A stretch of DNA of 64,000 nucleotides from Clostridiales bacterium (GTDB taxonomy: Bacteria > Bacillota > Clostridia > Lachnospirales > Lachnospiraceae), in NCBI GenBank assembly GCA_012839295.1, contig DUNO01000038.1, positions 1 to 64,000 of the forward strand, written 5' to 3'. Below the pieces are notes generated by a model. That model was not told the origin of the DNA. It ran no database searches and saw only the letters and a list, made by a program, of their open reading frames with translations. The position numbers and the translations under genes are program-made. This document shows, piece after piece, positions 18,210-28,330 of the stretch. How positions within the stretch are numbered: position 1 is the first letter of the stretch; the number at the start of each line of letters is the position of its first letter.

Positions 18210-20060
18210 ATGAAGAAAATTTTTGCATGGATAGAAAAAGTGAAAAAAACATTTCAACTCTTTGGTATAATGGGTGAAGTGTATATTTTTAATATGCTGC
18301 TGCTATTTCTGGCTTTTCTGGTTATGGCTTTGATTGTTAGCTATAATTTTTCCCGTCAGGGAAGAACGTATCAGATGAATTATAATTATGCAGCGCTTAA
18401 AGGAATTGAGAATCTGATGCATGAGCAGGAAAATCAGTTTATGGAAGTACTGAAAAGCAGCTATTATGAATCATTAAACGGCGGCAATATTTTTGGTAAT
18501 CCGGAAATGGATTCATCTCAGGAAGAAGAACAGAAACAAAGAAAATCGCGTATCAGTGATTTTCTGCATAATTCTTTTAATACAGGTTATGGGAGCCTGT
18601 CCGTTTATAGTGCAAAGGATGACTGTGCTTATACCTATATGAACCGGAGAATTTATACATACACAGATGATACTGTAAATGAAATGCGTAATGTTTATAA
18701 GGACAAGCATGCACATTTGGTTATGACATCGTCGACGATTTCAGGAAGACATGGTAAAGACAGAACCTATGGGATGATTTACAGCATTCGCAGTGTGGAT
18801 ACCTATGAAAATATAGGCGCATTACAGTTAGAATATAAAACAGGCCTCATTGATTACCTGCTGGAAAAATCGTATCCCTCTGTCATGGGGGATTTTCTGA
18901 TTATCGGTGCCAATGGAGAAGTTTTTTATGATTCTACAGGACAGTGGTATGAGAAGATTTATCCATATGCCGCACAACTTTTGGAAAGTAAAGGAGAAAC
19001 CAGGACGATTAAGTTCGGAGAGGGGAAATACTATTTTAATTCTCTGCAGGCTGAAACTGAATTATATCATGGACTGCATTACTTTGGATTCCTTGCCTAT
19101 GATGAAGTATACCAGAATATCAGAATCACGTTAAATTATATGATTGGTGTTATGGGTATCATGATTATTATTTCTGGTATTGCCATGTTTATCAATGTCC
19201 AGGCAAAGTCCCGGATTTTGCGGAAAATATATGCGGCGATGAAAAATGTCAGACAGGGTAATCTCGATGTGCAGGTGGAGCTTTCTGGAGGACGGCAGGG
19301 GGAACTGACAGAAATAGCTTATTCTTTTAACAAAATGACTGTGGATTTAAAGGGATATATAAAGCGGGAATATCAGCTGAAGCTAGAGCAGCAGCAATAT
19401 TTGCTGATGGCACTTCAGGCACAGATAAATCCGCATTTTCTTGCCAATTCCTTTGAAGCAATCCGGATGAAAGCCATGCTGGATGGAGAAAAGGAAATTG
19501 AGCAGATGGTCATGATTCTCTCAAAAATATTCCGGAATGCGGCAAAGGGTGACACTGTTCTTACAATAGGTACTGAGGTGGATAACTGTGAAAGCTATTT
19601 GTGGTTACATAAAATCAGGTTTCAGAATCAGCTGTCCTATCACTTGGAGGTACCGGAAGAAGTTCGTCAATATGTCATCGTCCGTCATGCACTGCAGGTT
19701 ATCGTAGAAAACTATATGGTTTACAGCTTTGACGGTAGTAGAGAAGATAATGAAATATCAATCCGCGGTGAAAAGGCGGGAGACTGGATCATACTGACGA
19801 TCCAGGATAACAGCGAAGGGGTATCTGAGGAAAAACTGGAAGAGATGAGAGGATATATTCGGGATCCACAGAGTACGGATCAAAGAAAACATATAGGACT
19901 TGGCAATGTAAGCCGGAGAATGCGAATTGTTTTTGGTGACGACTTTCAATTTACGATAGATTCTGCGCAGGATGGTGGACTTATTGAAAAACTGAAATTT
20001 CGTGCATGTATAGAAGAGGAGGTAGGCCATGCTGTACAAAGTGATACTGGTAGAAGATGA
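18210..20060 (+). CDS. YesM-type sensor histidine kinase
   Basis: This 616-residue membrane sensor kinase has transmembrane helix 1 (about 24-46), an extracellular Cache-like domain (about 50-300), transmembrane helix 2 (about 307-329), a HAMP domain, a HisKA-type (YesM) phosphoacceptor with H409 in AQINPHFLANS, and an ATP-binding domain ending near 600. The usual FLFN(T/S)L motif reads FLANSFEAI. ATG 18210 with GTGGAG upstream fits the signal-anchor start. It overlaps the response regulator by 32 bp, so the pair is translationally coupled. The partner ABC importer follows at 21814, which suggests that it controls it. Confidence 0.88.
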   Translation: MKKIFAWIEKVKKTFQLFGIMGEVYIFNMLLLFLAFLVMALIVSYNFSRQGRTYQMNYNYAALKGIENLMHEQENQFMEVLKSSYYESLNGGNIFGNPEMDSSQEEEQKQRKSRISDFLHNSFNTGYGSLSVYSAKDDCAYTYMNRRIYTYTDDTVNEMRNVYKDKHAHLVMTSSTISGRHGKDRTYGMIYSIRSVDTYENIGALQLEYKTGLIDYLLEKSYPSVMGDFLIIGANGEVFYDSTGQWYEKIYPYAAQLLESKGETRTIKFGEGKYYFNSLQAETELYHGLHYFGFLAYDEVYQNIRITLNYMIGVMGIMIIISGIAMFINVQAKSRILRKIYAAMKNVRQGNLDVQVELSGGRQGELTEIAYSFNKMTVDLKGYIKREYQLKLEQQQYLLMALQAQINPHFLANSFEAIRMKAMLDGEKEIEQMVMILSKIFRNAAKGDTVLTIGTEVDNCESYLWLHKIRFQNQLSYHLEVPEEVRQYVIVRHALQVIVENYMVYSFDGSREDNEISIRGEKAGDWIILTIQDNSEGVSEEKLEEMRGYIRDPQSTDQRKHIGLGNVSRRMRIVFGDDFQFTIDSAQDGGLIEKLKFRACIEEEVGHAVQSDTGRR

Positions 20061-21624
20061 TCCATTGATACGGGAAGGTTTAAGCAAGATTATTTCCTGG
20101 AATGAATTTGGTCTGGAAGTTGTGGGCTGCGCAGCGGATGGAGAAAAGGCTCTGAGGCTTCTTGAAGATATCTCCGCAGATGTCTGTATTACGGATATCA
20201 AGATGCCCCATATGGACGGTCTTACGTTGATGAAAAAGTGTAATGGGACAAATCGGAGAATGAAGTATGTCGTACTCAGTGGGTATACGGATTTTGAACT
20301 GGTCAAGGAAGCGGCTCAAATCGGGATTGAGAATTATCTGGTTAAACCCGTGAATAAGGAGGAACTTGTCCAGACTTTGGTAACGATTGTGGAGAAGCTG
20401 GATGCGGAGCAGAGAAGACAGGAAGCGGTGAATGAAGGTATCCAGGTTTTTCGGGATAATCTGCTGTATCGTTGGATTACAGGTGGAATTACCTATGAGG
20501 AACTTCTGGATAGAAAATCTTACCTTGGATTCCCTATTCTAAATAATTATATGGTAGGGATCATTAGGCTTTCATCAGCCACAGGGGAGAGCCAAGTGCA
20601 GAAAATGTATAAGAGTGAAAAAGAAAAACGTTTAAAGGGACTTTTATTCATGCAGAATAATTTTGCGGACAGTAGTGCTGGCATGATTGATTTGGAAGGT
20701 AATCTGCTACTGTTGTTTCCAGATGCAGATGTAAATTATGAGCGTATTGATGCACATATACAGAAAATGGTAAGGTACGCAGCAACAGATCAGATGTTTT
20801 ATGCATTTGCAGCTATGGGAACAGTAGTAAAGTCTCCGGGAGAACTGGAAAAAAGTTATTATGAAGCCAGATTTATACTGGATAATTATGCAATATGTTC
20901 GGAAAAAAATGTGGTATGGTATGAAGAAATCAGCCAGTATATCAGGAACATACCCTCAGATTATTATGAAAAGATGCTAATGCTGACCAGTAAGTTTAAT
21001 CCGGATGATAAAGGGGAGATTTTTCAGCTTCTTGAGGAAGTGATGGGAGATATCAGCAGAACTCCCGGTATCCGATGGGAGACTCTGCAGGCTTTTGGTG
21101 TTATTTTTTTGGGTAATATTTTACAGAATATAAAACGATATAAACCCCATATTGCCACAGAGATGGAACAGCTGCAGTTGCAGATTGCGGAAATATACCA
21201 ATGCAATTCTTTGAAAGAAATGATACATTGGATGAAAGAACTGATAGAGAAGGCTCTGATTGTATCAAGACAGGATTCAGGAAAGTACAGCCAGGTGATT
21301 AATGGGCTGATTCAATATATGAAATTCAATTATGATAAAGATATTTGTATTAAAAATATTGCCGATCTCTTTCATATGAGTCCCGTGTATCTAGGCAGGC
21401 TTTTTTTTCAGGAGACAGGAAAATCTTTTACGGAATATCTGAATAGTCTGAGGTTAAATCAGGCGAAAGATTTACTGGCGAATACAGATATTCAGATTCA
21501 GCAGATAGCAGAAAAAGTCGGTTATCAGAATTCCAATTATTTTTATACCGTCTTCAAAAAAAAAGCGGGCATGACACCGGCGGAATTCCGCTGCAGGAGC
21601 AAAAAGAGTATCCCTGTACAATAG
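20029..21624 (+). CDS. YesN-type response regulator with AraC DNA-binding domain
   Basis: This 531-residue response regulator has an N-terminal receiver domain (about 1-120) with phospho-acceptor D56 in CITDIKMP, acidic residues E9, D10 and D11, and the conserved lysine in LVKPVNKEE. The middle part is family-specific, and the C-terminus is a double helix-turn-helix AraC domain (about 425-525; MSPVYLGRLFFQETGKSF). The start lies inside the kinase gene with GAGGAGG upstream. It probably activates the ABC operon beginning at 21814, which lies beyond a terminator. Confidence 0.9.
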   Translation: MLYKVILVEDDPLIREGLSKIISWNEFGLEVVGCAADGEKALRLLEDISADVCITDIKMPHMDGLTLMKKCNGTNRRMKYVVLSGYTDFELVKEAAQIGIENYLVKPVNKEELVQTLVTIVEKLDAEQRRQEAVNEGIQVFRDNLLYRWITGGITYEELLDRKSYLGFPILNNYMVGIIRLSSATGESQVQKMYKSEKEKRLKGLLFMQNNFADSSAGMIDLEGNLLLLFPDADVNYERIDAHIQKMVRYAATDQMFYAFAAMGTVVKSPGELEKSYYEARFILDNYAICSEKNVVWYEEISQYIRNIPSDYYEKMLMLTSKFNPDDKGEIFQLLEEVMGDISRTPGIRWETLQAFGVIFLGNILQNIKRYKPHIATEMEQLQLQIAEIYQCNSLKEMIHWMKELIEKALIVSRQDSGKYSQVINGLIQYMKFNYDKDICIKNIADLFHMSPVYLGRLFFQETGKSFTEYLNSLRLNQAKDLLANTDIQIQQIAEKVGYQNSNYFYTVFKKKAGMTPAEFRCRSKKSIPVQ

Positions 21625-21664
21625 AAAATTGTTTATAAGTTAAGTATGTATGATTTCTATAAGC

Positions 21665-21715
21665 AAACTTGTATGATTTTATTTTAAAAAGTAAAATTAT
21701 ACAAGTTTATTTTTT
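21665..21715 (+). terminator. Terminator between the regulator and the ABC operon
   Basis: AAACTTGTATGATTTTA pairs with TAAAATTATACAAGTTT (17 bp including one G-T pair), followed by ATTTTTT. It ends the two-component transcript and makes the ABC operon separately controllable. The next 100 bases before 21814 contain TTACAATAT as a possible -10 region. Confidence 0.8.
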
Positions 21716-21813
21716 GTAGTCACATGTAAAGTATTTAAAGTTTAATTAAAAAAAGGCGGCTGTTACAATATATCTATAAGAAATGCACAAGGAACAAAAG
21801 AAGGAGATATAAA

Positions 21814-22737
21814 ATGGAGGTTGCAAAACGTTCTAAAAAAAGGAGATATTTGACTAAAGGCCAGCTTGTATTGCTGGGCATGACATTGCCGTCAATCCTG
21901 CTTATTACCGTGTTCTGCTATTTGCCAATGTCTGGCTGGATTTATTCTTTTTTTGATTATCGGATTGGATATAAATTAAGCAATAGTGAATTTGTAGGGC
22001 TGGCAAACTTTAGGTATGCTTTTGGAGATACCTATGTTTTAAAGGTGATTGGTAATACACTGATTATCAGTTTTCTGGGAATGCTGAATCTGCCGATTGC
22101 CTGTGCAATCGCGATTCTTTTGTCGGAGGTGCGGTTTAGCAAGTTTCGAAGGGCAGTACAGACGGTGATCACTCTGCCGAATTTTATCAGCTGGGTCATC
22201 GTTTACTCAATTGCCTTTGCCCTGTTTTCGACAGATGGGTTGATTACATCCTTGATTGCATCTATTACCGGGCAGGCACCGACAGCTACACTTTTATCGA
22301 ATCCGGCAACAGCAAAATTATTTATGGTGGGATTGAATATTTGGAAATCAGCAGGATACAGCTCGATTATTTTCTTTGCTTCGATTACAGGAATTGATCC
22401 GGAACTCTATGATGCAGCGAAGGTAGATGGGGCTGGCAGATGGCATCAGATTAAATTCATTACTGTTCCAAGCCTGCTCCCTACCCTGATGGTATTGGCG
22501 ATCATACAGGTTGGTTTTATACTGAATAATGGATTTGAACAGTTTTACTGTTTTGTAAATCCGGTTATCCGGGATCAGATTGAGGTTCTTGATTACTATG
22601 TATACCGTTTGGGCATGCTGCAGAATGATGTTCCGTTATCTACGGCGGTCAGCATGTGTAAAACATTTGTCAGCGTAGTCCTGGTATTCAGCGTTAACAA
22701 ACTGGCAAAGAAGATTAATGGACAATCTGTAATATAG
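21814..22737 (+). CDS. ABC sugar transporter permease, LplB type
   Basis: This 307-residue inner-membrane permease has six hydrophobic helices and the cytoplasmic EAA loop ELYDAAKVDGAGRWHQI, which contacts the ATPase. It belongs to the LplB/YteP class used by low-GC bacteria for oligosaccharide import. A strong AAGGAGAT site precedes it, and the second permease starts 12 bases after its stop. No ATPase gene is present, so a shared MsmX-like ATPase encoded elsewhere is expected. Confidence 0.9.
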   Translation: MEVAKRSKKRRYLTKGQLVLLGMTLPSILLITVFCYLPMSGWIYSFFDYRIGYKLSNSEFVGLANFRYAFGDTYVLKVIGNTLIISFLGMLNLPIACAIAILLSEVRFSKFRRAVQTVITLPNFISWVIVYSIAFALFSTDGLITSLIASITGQAPTATLLSNPATAKLFMVGLNIWKSAGYSSIIFFASITGIDPELYDAAKVDGAGRWHQIKFITVPSLLPTLMVLAIIQVGFILNNGFEQFYCFVNPVIRDQIEVLDYYVYRLGMLQNDVPLSTAVSMCKTFVSVVLVFSVNKLAKKINGQSVI

Positions 22738-22749
22738 GAAGGTGAGAAC

Positions 22750-23640
22750 ATGACGAAGAAAAAAATATCAGGCAGGGAAATGCTTTTTCAGATATGTATG
22801 ATAATTCTATTTGTGGTGCTGTTTATCATATGTTTTTATCCGTTTTATTACATTTTTATTGCATCCATCAGTAATCCGCAATCTGTTACTTCAACCAGTA
22901 TACGGTTTTTGCCGATTCAGCCTACTCTGAGTAATTTCAGGAAAGTGCTTGAACTGAACGGAATTTGGAGATCTTTTATTGTATCTTTAGCACGAACGGT
23001 AATTGGTACGATGGTGACGTTATTATTTACCAGTATGCTGGCATTTACACTGACGCAGAAAGAATTGCCGTGCAGAAAATTTTTCTACCGGTTTGCGGTG
23101 GTGTCCATGTATATCAATGCAGGACTGATTCCTTGGTATCTGACAATGCGCAGCCTTCATCTGAAAGATAGTTTTCTGGTTTATATATTGCCAACAGCGT
23201 TATCCGCTTATTGCCTTGTGCTGGTGAAAACTTATATAGAATCCATCCCCACGGCATTGGAAGAATCAGCTAGAATCGACGGCGCAGGTTACTTCAGCAT
23301 ATACTGGAAAATCATTTTGCCGGTATGCATGCCGATCCTGGCAGCCGTAATCGTCTTCACTGCGGTAGGGCAGTGGAACTCATGGACAGATAACCTGCTT
23401 TTGGTAGATGATAATAACTTGAGGACATTACAGCTGACTCTGCTGGAGTATTTAAACCGGGCTAATAATATTGCATCACAAGCCAGAACTGGAGGTGCGG
23501 TAGTCGATGGTTCCAATATTACACCATTTACGCTGCGAATGACAATAACGATGGTCGTTACGCTGCCGATTCTGATTGTATATCCCTTTATGCAGAAGTA
23601 TTTTATTAAAGGTATTATGATCGGTGCTGTAAAAGGATAA
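22750..23640 (+). CDS. ABC sugar transporter permease, YtcP type
   Basis: This 296-residue second permease of the importer has six helices and the EAA loop ALEESARIDGAGYFSIY. The C-terminal end (KGIMIGAVKG) is typical of YtcP-class proteins. GGAAGGTGAG precedes the start. Together with the 21814 permease it forms the heterodimeric channel. Confidence 0.9.
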   Translation: MTKKKISGREMLFQICMIILFVVLFIICFYPFYYIFIASISNPQSVTSTSIRFLPIQPTLSNFRKVLELNGIWRSFIVSLARTVIGTMVTLLFTSMLAFTLTQKELPCRKFFYRFAVVSMYINAGLIPWYLTMRSLHLKDSFLVYILPTALSAYCLVLVKTYIESIPTALEESARIDGAGYFSIYWKIILPVCMPILAAVIVFTAVGQWNSWTDNLLLVDDNNLRTLQLTLLEYLNRANNIASQARTGGAVVDGSNITPFTLRMTITMVVTLPILIVYPFMQKYFIKGIMIGAVKG

Positions 23641-23707
23641 GGTGCGACAGAATGGAAATGCCTGTAAAAAGGTTTTTCATAAATAAAAAAGAGAGAGGGT
23701 AAAGAAC

Positions 23708-25426
23708 ATGAAAAGAAAAGTAATTGCAATTGTACTGGTAGTGGCGATGATTATGTCCCTGACAGCCTGCAGAAGCAGTTCAAACCAGTCAAAAGGAAGC
23801 TCCGGCAATGTGGCACCGACAACTTCCGAAGGGGAGGAGCTTGAAGATGTCACTCTGAATGTCTTTATGGATTTGGGATCTACTTTAAGTAGTGGGATTC
23901 AAAGTGACCCTGTCGCTGAGTACATCAAAGAGAAAACGGGGGTAACGCTGAATTTAGAGGGTTTTGATAATCAAAAAGAATCTGTTATGGTTGCGAGCGG
24001 CGATTTGTATGATGTAACTATTATTGACCAGCCAGCTTATATACCACCATTGATATCTTCAGGATCGGTGGCTGATTTGTCAGACTGGATACAGTATGCA
24101 CCGAACGTAACAGAGAGTTCCCAAGCGTCGCTTAAATACAGCAAAGAGTTTCTGAGTGATGAATCGGGCAAGCTTTTCGTACTTCCTATGCGCACCAAGG
24201 CTGAGGCTGTTCCTTCGGCAAGAGATATGGATGGTAACTTTGTGCGCTGGGATCATTATGTGGAAGCGGGTTCTCCGGCAATAAATTCTATTGACGATTT
24301 GCTTGATTTGCTGGAAACAATTCAAAAGAACCATCCGGAAACAGATAGTGGGCAGAAAACCTATGCAGTATCACAGTGGTCGGATTGGGGAAGAGGATCT
24401 TTCGAATCACAACTTAGTAAGTATCTTGGAAAAACGGGAATACCGCTCTTTAGTTCCTATGATACGGATGACTTGGAGTATCACGATCTTTTTGACGATG
24501 AAAACCTTTATCTGGCTTATGCAAAGTATATGTTTAATGCAAATCAGAGAGGTATCCTGGATCCTGAGGCCTTTATTCAGAGACATGAGGATTATAATGC
24601 GAAGCTGCAGGATGGCCGGGTGTTATCAACAATGTACCAGTGGGAAATTAACGGCATAAATAATGAACTGGTGAACTCTGGGAAAGCAGGTTTTGTAGAT
24701 ATACCTTTTGCAGATACAAAAGAATATCCGGCAAAGATCAAATGTGTCGCACCATTCGGTTATCGGCAGCGTCTGCTGGTTGTATCTTCAAAATGCGATG
24801 ATAAAAAGATGAGAGCAATTATGCGTTTAATTGATTTTGTATATTCAGAAAAGGGTGCAAGAACAATAGTCAATGGTCCGGAGGGTATCACCTGGGAAAT
24901 TGATGACAAAGGGGTGGCAAACTTTACAGAAGAGACATTAAAGGCACAGAGGGCAGATCCCACTTACCTCTCCACCCAGGGCGCTAAATATTATCAGGGA
25001 ATTATAGGACTAGATTATGATTTGTATGATTCTACCGGAAAAAGGTTTTATGACCTGACTTTAAACAGTGATTATATTAAAGATGCACTTAATGATTATG
25101 AGAAAGAATACTGTAAGTTCTACGGTATTGATGTACCGTTGGATGTAATGACAGAAAGAAAAAACCAGTCTGTTGATAATCGCGCATATGAGATGTTGAT
25201 GCCTTCGGAACATCCTACAGATATTTCCAGAAGCACGACAAGTATCGAAGCTTATATGGAACAGCAACTTCCGGGTCTGATCATGTCAAAGAATCAGGAA
25301 GAATATGACGTCAAACTTGCTGAAATCAGGGAAAAACTGAAAAGTATGGATTATGATACCACAAATGCTTACTACAGGGAAGCATTTAAAAACGCAGTTG
25401 TAACATATGACAAATTAATGAAATAA
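23708..25426 (+). CDS. ABC transporter extracellular solute-binding lipoprotein
   Basis: This 572-residue lipoprotein has a signal peptide (positive MKRK, then a hydrophobic core) and the lipobox SLTAC, with lipidated C22 followed by a Ser-rich linker. The mature part is a large type-1 extracellular solute-binding fold of the LipO/YtcQ class (about 550 residues), which binds oligosaccharides in B. subtilis-like systems. It follows its two permeases, and a stable hairpin lies right after it (25439-25485), which may keep its mRNA segment abundant. Substrate is inferred from the downstream GH106-like enzyme: probably a rhamnose-containing oligosaccharide. Confidence 0.9.
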   Translation: MKRKVIAIVLVVAMIMSLTACRSSSNQSKGSSGNVAPTTSEGEELEDVTLNVFMDLGSTLSSGIQSDPVAEYIKEKTGVTLNLEGFDNQKESVMVASGDLYDVTIIDQPAYIPPLISSGSVADLSDWIQYAPNVTESSQASLKYSKEFLSDESGKLFVLPMRTKAEAVPSARDMDGNFVRWDHYVEAGSPAINSIDDLLDLLETIQKNHPETDSGQKTYAVSQWSDWGRGSFESQLSKYLGKTGIPLFSSYDTDDLEYHDLFDDENLYLAYAKYMFNANQRGILDPEAFIQRHEDYNAKLQDGRVLSTMYQWEINGINNELVNSGKAGFVDIPFADTKEYPAKIKCVAPFGYRQRLLVVSSKCDDKKMRAIMRLIDFVYSEKGARTIVNGPEGITWEIDDKGVANFTEETLKAQRADPTYLSTQGAKYYQGIIGLDYDLYDSTGKRFYDLTLNSDYIKDALNDYEKEYCKFYGIDVPLDVMTERKNQSVDNRAYEMLMPSEHPTDISRSTTSIEAYMEQQLPGLIMSKNQEEYDVKLAEIREKLKSMDYDTTNAYYREAFKNAVVTYDKLMK

Positions 25427-25438
25427 AAGTTAAAGTCC

Positions 25439-25485
25439 TCACAGGTTGTTCATTTTATCGGAAACGGATAAATGGCAGCCTGTGA
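25439..25485 (+). terminator. Stable hairpin after the first solute-binding gene
   Basis: TCACAGGTTG pairs with CAGCCTGTGA (10 bp, one G-T), with an inner TTTATC/GATAAA stem. There is no U-tract, so it is more likely an mRNA-stabilising or attenuating hairpin inside the operon than a true terminator. It lies 13 bases past the binding-protein stop and 84 bases before the GH106-like gene. Confidence 0.6.
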
Positions 25486-25569
25486 ATGGTATCTGGAAGA
25501 CAGTACCGGTTTAAAGAAAATCATCATTTGAATCCGGATGGCAGATTTTATGGAGGAAAGGGAGGCACA

Positions 25570-28155
25570 ATGAATAAACGAGTAATAGAGGTCATGCAGG
25601 GAAGAGGAGAAAATTATATTCTCCCATTTTTATGGCTGCATGGTGCTGAGGAAGAAATGCTTCGCCACTGCATGGAAAAAATAGACAACTGTGGTATTAA
25701 GGCGGTATGCCTGGAGTCACGGCCGCATCCGGATTTCGCTGGACCGCGTTGGTGGCATGACCTGGATATACTGATTGATGAAGCCAAAAAAAGGAATATG
25801 CGGATCTGGATACTGGACGATTCCCATTTTCCTACCGGCTATGCTAATGGAGCAGCAGCGCAAGCTCCGGAACATCTAAAGAGATGGGCGCTGACAGAGC
25901 GGGTGCTCCCTGTGGACGGGCCAGTGAAAGGCTGCAGGTTTGCTGTAGCGACCCGGATGGGATATACTTATATCGATAAAGGTCAGGATATACACAGTGA
26001 ACCTTTCCGGGAAGAGCTGGTGGCGGTGATTGCGGGACGGCGTATCGAAACAGATGGAAAGGTGCAATATACCCAGCTGGAGGATGTTACCGGTCAGGTT
26101 ACGGAGGAGGGCTGGCTTCAGAAAGATTTTCCTGAGGGGACATACAGTCTGTTTACATATACCAAAAGACTGGGTGCAGCAGCCGGGCAGAATGATTATA
26201 TTTCCATGCTGGAGAAGGATTCGGTAAAGATTCTGCTGGATACGGTATATGAGCCGCATTATCAAAGATATAAGGAAGAGTTTGGAAAGACTATAGCCGG
26301 TTTTTTCTCGGATGAGCCGGGTTTTTATAATTTACCAGATACTTTATACGGCTTGGGGCGGATTGGGGATGACATGCCACTTCCCTGGACGGATGATGTG
26401 ACGGTAAAATTTAAAAAACAAACGGCTGACGGGCGGGATTTAGCCATGTTGCCGGGGTTGTTCCACCAATTGGAGGGTCAGGAAAGGCAGGCATGCTATG
26501 CCTATATGGATATTATCACAAAAAAATATCAAGCCAATTTTTCGGATCAGATAGGAAACTGGTGCCGAGAGCACGAGGTAGAATATATTGGGCATGTGCT
26601 GGAGGACGGTCTCTACTCGCAGAACCTTGGTGCCGGGACAGGCCACTACTTCAGGGCTCTTCATGGACAGCATATGGGAGGCATTGATATTGTGCTGAAT
26701 TACCTTCTTCCGGGCAGGGATTATGATAATGGCATATTTACTCATTACGAATTACCGGTTCTCGGTGCCTCCGTTGCCCAGCAGAATGTGTGGATGAAAG
26801 GCAGGAGCATGTGTGAGATATTCGGTGCCTTTGGCTGGTCCGAGGGACTCTCACTGATGAAATGGATGGCCGATCATATGATGGTAAACGGCATTAATTG
26901 GTTTGTTCCACATGCTTTTACGGATAAGGCGTTTCCGGATCCGGATAATCCGCCGCAGTTTTATGCACAGGGTAATGATCCCCAATACAGATACATGCAT
27001 GTGCTGTTTCACTATATGAACCGTATCTGCCATCTGTTTAACGGCGGACAGGCGGCAGTTGATGTGGCGGTTTTCTTCCCGGCGGAGGGAAGCTGGATGG
27101 GAAAAAGCAGAAGCCCCGCATATATTGGCCGGATGTGCCTGCAGCATCAGATTCCCTACCAGATTCTATGCATGGATAATCTGAAACTGGCGGAAGTAAA
27201 AGGTGGAAGGATCTGCATTGGCAATGCGGCCTACCGGTGTCTGGTCGTGGACAGTATAGAATACCTGCCCGCGGAATATCTCGAAATTTTCAAAAACCTG
27301 ATAGAAAAAGGTGCCTGCATCCGGTTTGTCAATGTAGTACCTGCAGGAACGGACGGTAGCCGTATGGAAAGTTGGAGCGCGGTTATGGAGGAGGAGCTAT
27401 TGACACTGTTTCATGACTACCGGATATGCAGACCGGCGGCATTCAGTAAATGGCTGAGATGCTATCGGTATGAGCAGGAGGATGTGACAATTTTGATGTT
27501 TGCCAATTCCTCCATGACGCAGGAGATAGACGTGGCTGTTACACTGCCGGAAGCGGAAAAAACAATCGGTTACGATGCTTTAAATGATGTGATGTTCGTG
27601 CCGGATATGCAGGAGGATGACAGGATGTATCTGCAACTGGATAAGGGAGAATCATTCCTGCTGTTTATGGGCAAAGAAGCGGATCTGACAGCGCTGTCGG
27701 AGTGTGGTAAAGAAATGAAAAGCTGCACGGTGAAGATGACCTGGACAGATATGGAGGGGGAGTACCGGATTTCTCTGGCACCGTATTATGCACAAGAGAC
27801 ATTTGAGCCGTTCGGTACGAAGAAAGTACTGGATGATGTAATAAACTGGAGGAAGGATTTTGCCGGTATCATACGATATGAGACAACCTTTACCGGAAAA
27901 GCAGAGGTATTGAAGTTGGAGCACTGTTACGGACCGGCAGAAGTGTGTGTCAACGGACAGTCTTGCGGCGTGCGTATTGCGTATCCGTATATCTTTGATA
28001 TTAGCAGTTGTACATCAGATGGAGAAAACCGGTTGCGGATCGAGGTGGCAACGACACTTGGTGAAGTGCTAAAGGATCCCATGTCTCTGGAGCGTGCCAT
28101 GGAACCAGTAGGTATCCTGGGAACATTGAAGTTGGGAAAAAGGCAGAGTAACTAA
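25570..28155 (+). CDS. Large GH106-like glycoside hydrolase, second paralogue
   Basis: This 861-residue paralogue of the 12403 protein shares SRPHPD (50-55), LDDSHFPTGYANGA (82-95), GFFSDEP (E249), CEIFGAFGWSEG and the C-terminal jelly-roll with the motif VCVNGQSCG. The strong conservation of these blocks between the two copies marks them as probable active-site elements. I placed the start at ATG 25570 with AAGGGAGG upstream; the open frame back to 25486 lacks a ribosome site. It lies downstream of an ABC importer, whereas the first copy travels with an MFS carrier. This suggests the two copies act on differently imported oligosaccharides. Alpha-L-rhamnosidase is the best guess, with moderate support. 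Confidence 0.6.
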   Translation: MNKRVIEVMQGRGENYILPFLWLHGAEEEMLRHCMEKIDNCGIKAVCLESRPHPDFAGPRWWHDLDILIDEAKKRNMRIWILDDSHFPTGYANGAAAQAPEHLKRWALTERVLPVDGPVKGCRFAVATRMGYTYIDKGQDIHSEPFREELVAVIAGRRIETDGKVQYTQLEDVTGQVTEEGWLQKDFPEGTYSLFTYTKRLGAAAGQNDYISMLEKDSVKILLDTVYEPHYQRYKEEFGKTIAGFFSDEPGFYNLPDTLYGLGRIGDDMPLPWTDDVTVKFKKQTADGRDLAMLPGLFHQLEGQERQACYAYMDIITKKYQANFSDQIGNWCREHEVEYIGHVLEDGLYSQNLGAGTGHYFRALHGQHMGGIDIVLNYLLPGRDYDNGIFTHYELPVLGASVAQQNVWMKGRSMCEIFGAFGWSEGLSLMKWMADHMMVNGINWFVPHAFTDKAFPDPDNPPQFYAQGNDPQYRYMHVLFHYMNRICHLFNGGQAAVDVAVFFPAEGSWMGKSRSPAYIGRMCLQHQIPYQILCMDNLKLAEVKGGRICIGNAAYRCLVVDSIEYLPAEYLEIFKNLIEKGACIRFVNVVPAGTDGSRMESWSAVMEEELLTLFHDYRICRPAAFSKWLRCYRYEQEDVTILMFANSSMTQEIDVAVTLPEAEKTIGYDALNDVMFVPDMQEDDRMYLQLDKGESFLLFMGKEADLTALSECGKEMKSCTVKMTWTDMEGEYRISLAPYYAQETFEPFGTKKVLDDVINWRKDFAGIIRYETTFTGKAEVLKLEHCYGPAEVCVNGQSCGVRIAYPYIFDISSCTSDGENRLRIEVATTLGEVLKDPMSLERAMEPVGILGTLKLGKRQSN

Positions 28156-28330
28156 GGCTGGATTTACACAAGATTGCACAGAAAGAGGGTGGTTACTATT
28201 TTGATATCATTCTTATATTTAGGTTGAATTATCCATCCCATAGGGTGCAAAATCCATATTAGATATTAAGGTGATATATTATAATGACTATGCACCTACA
28301 TTAAACCTAATATTAAGGAGGAGTCATAGT

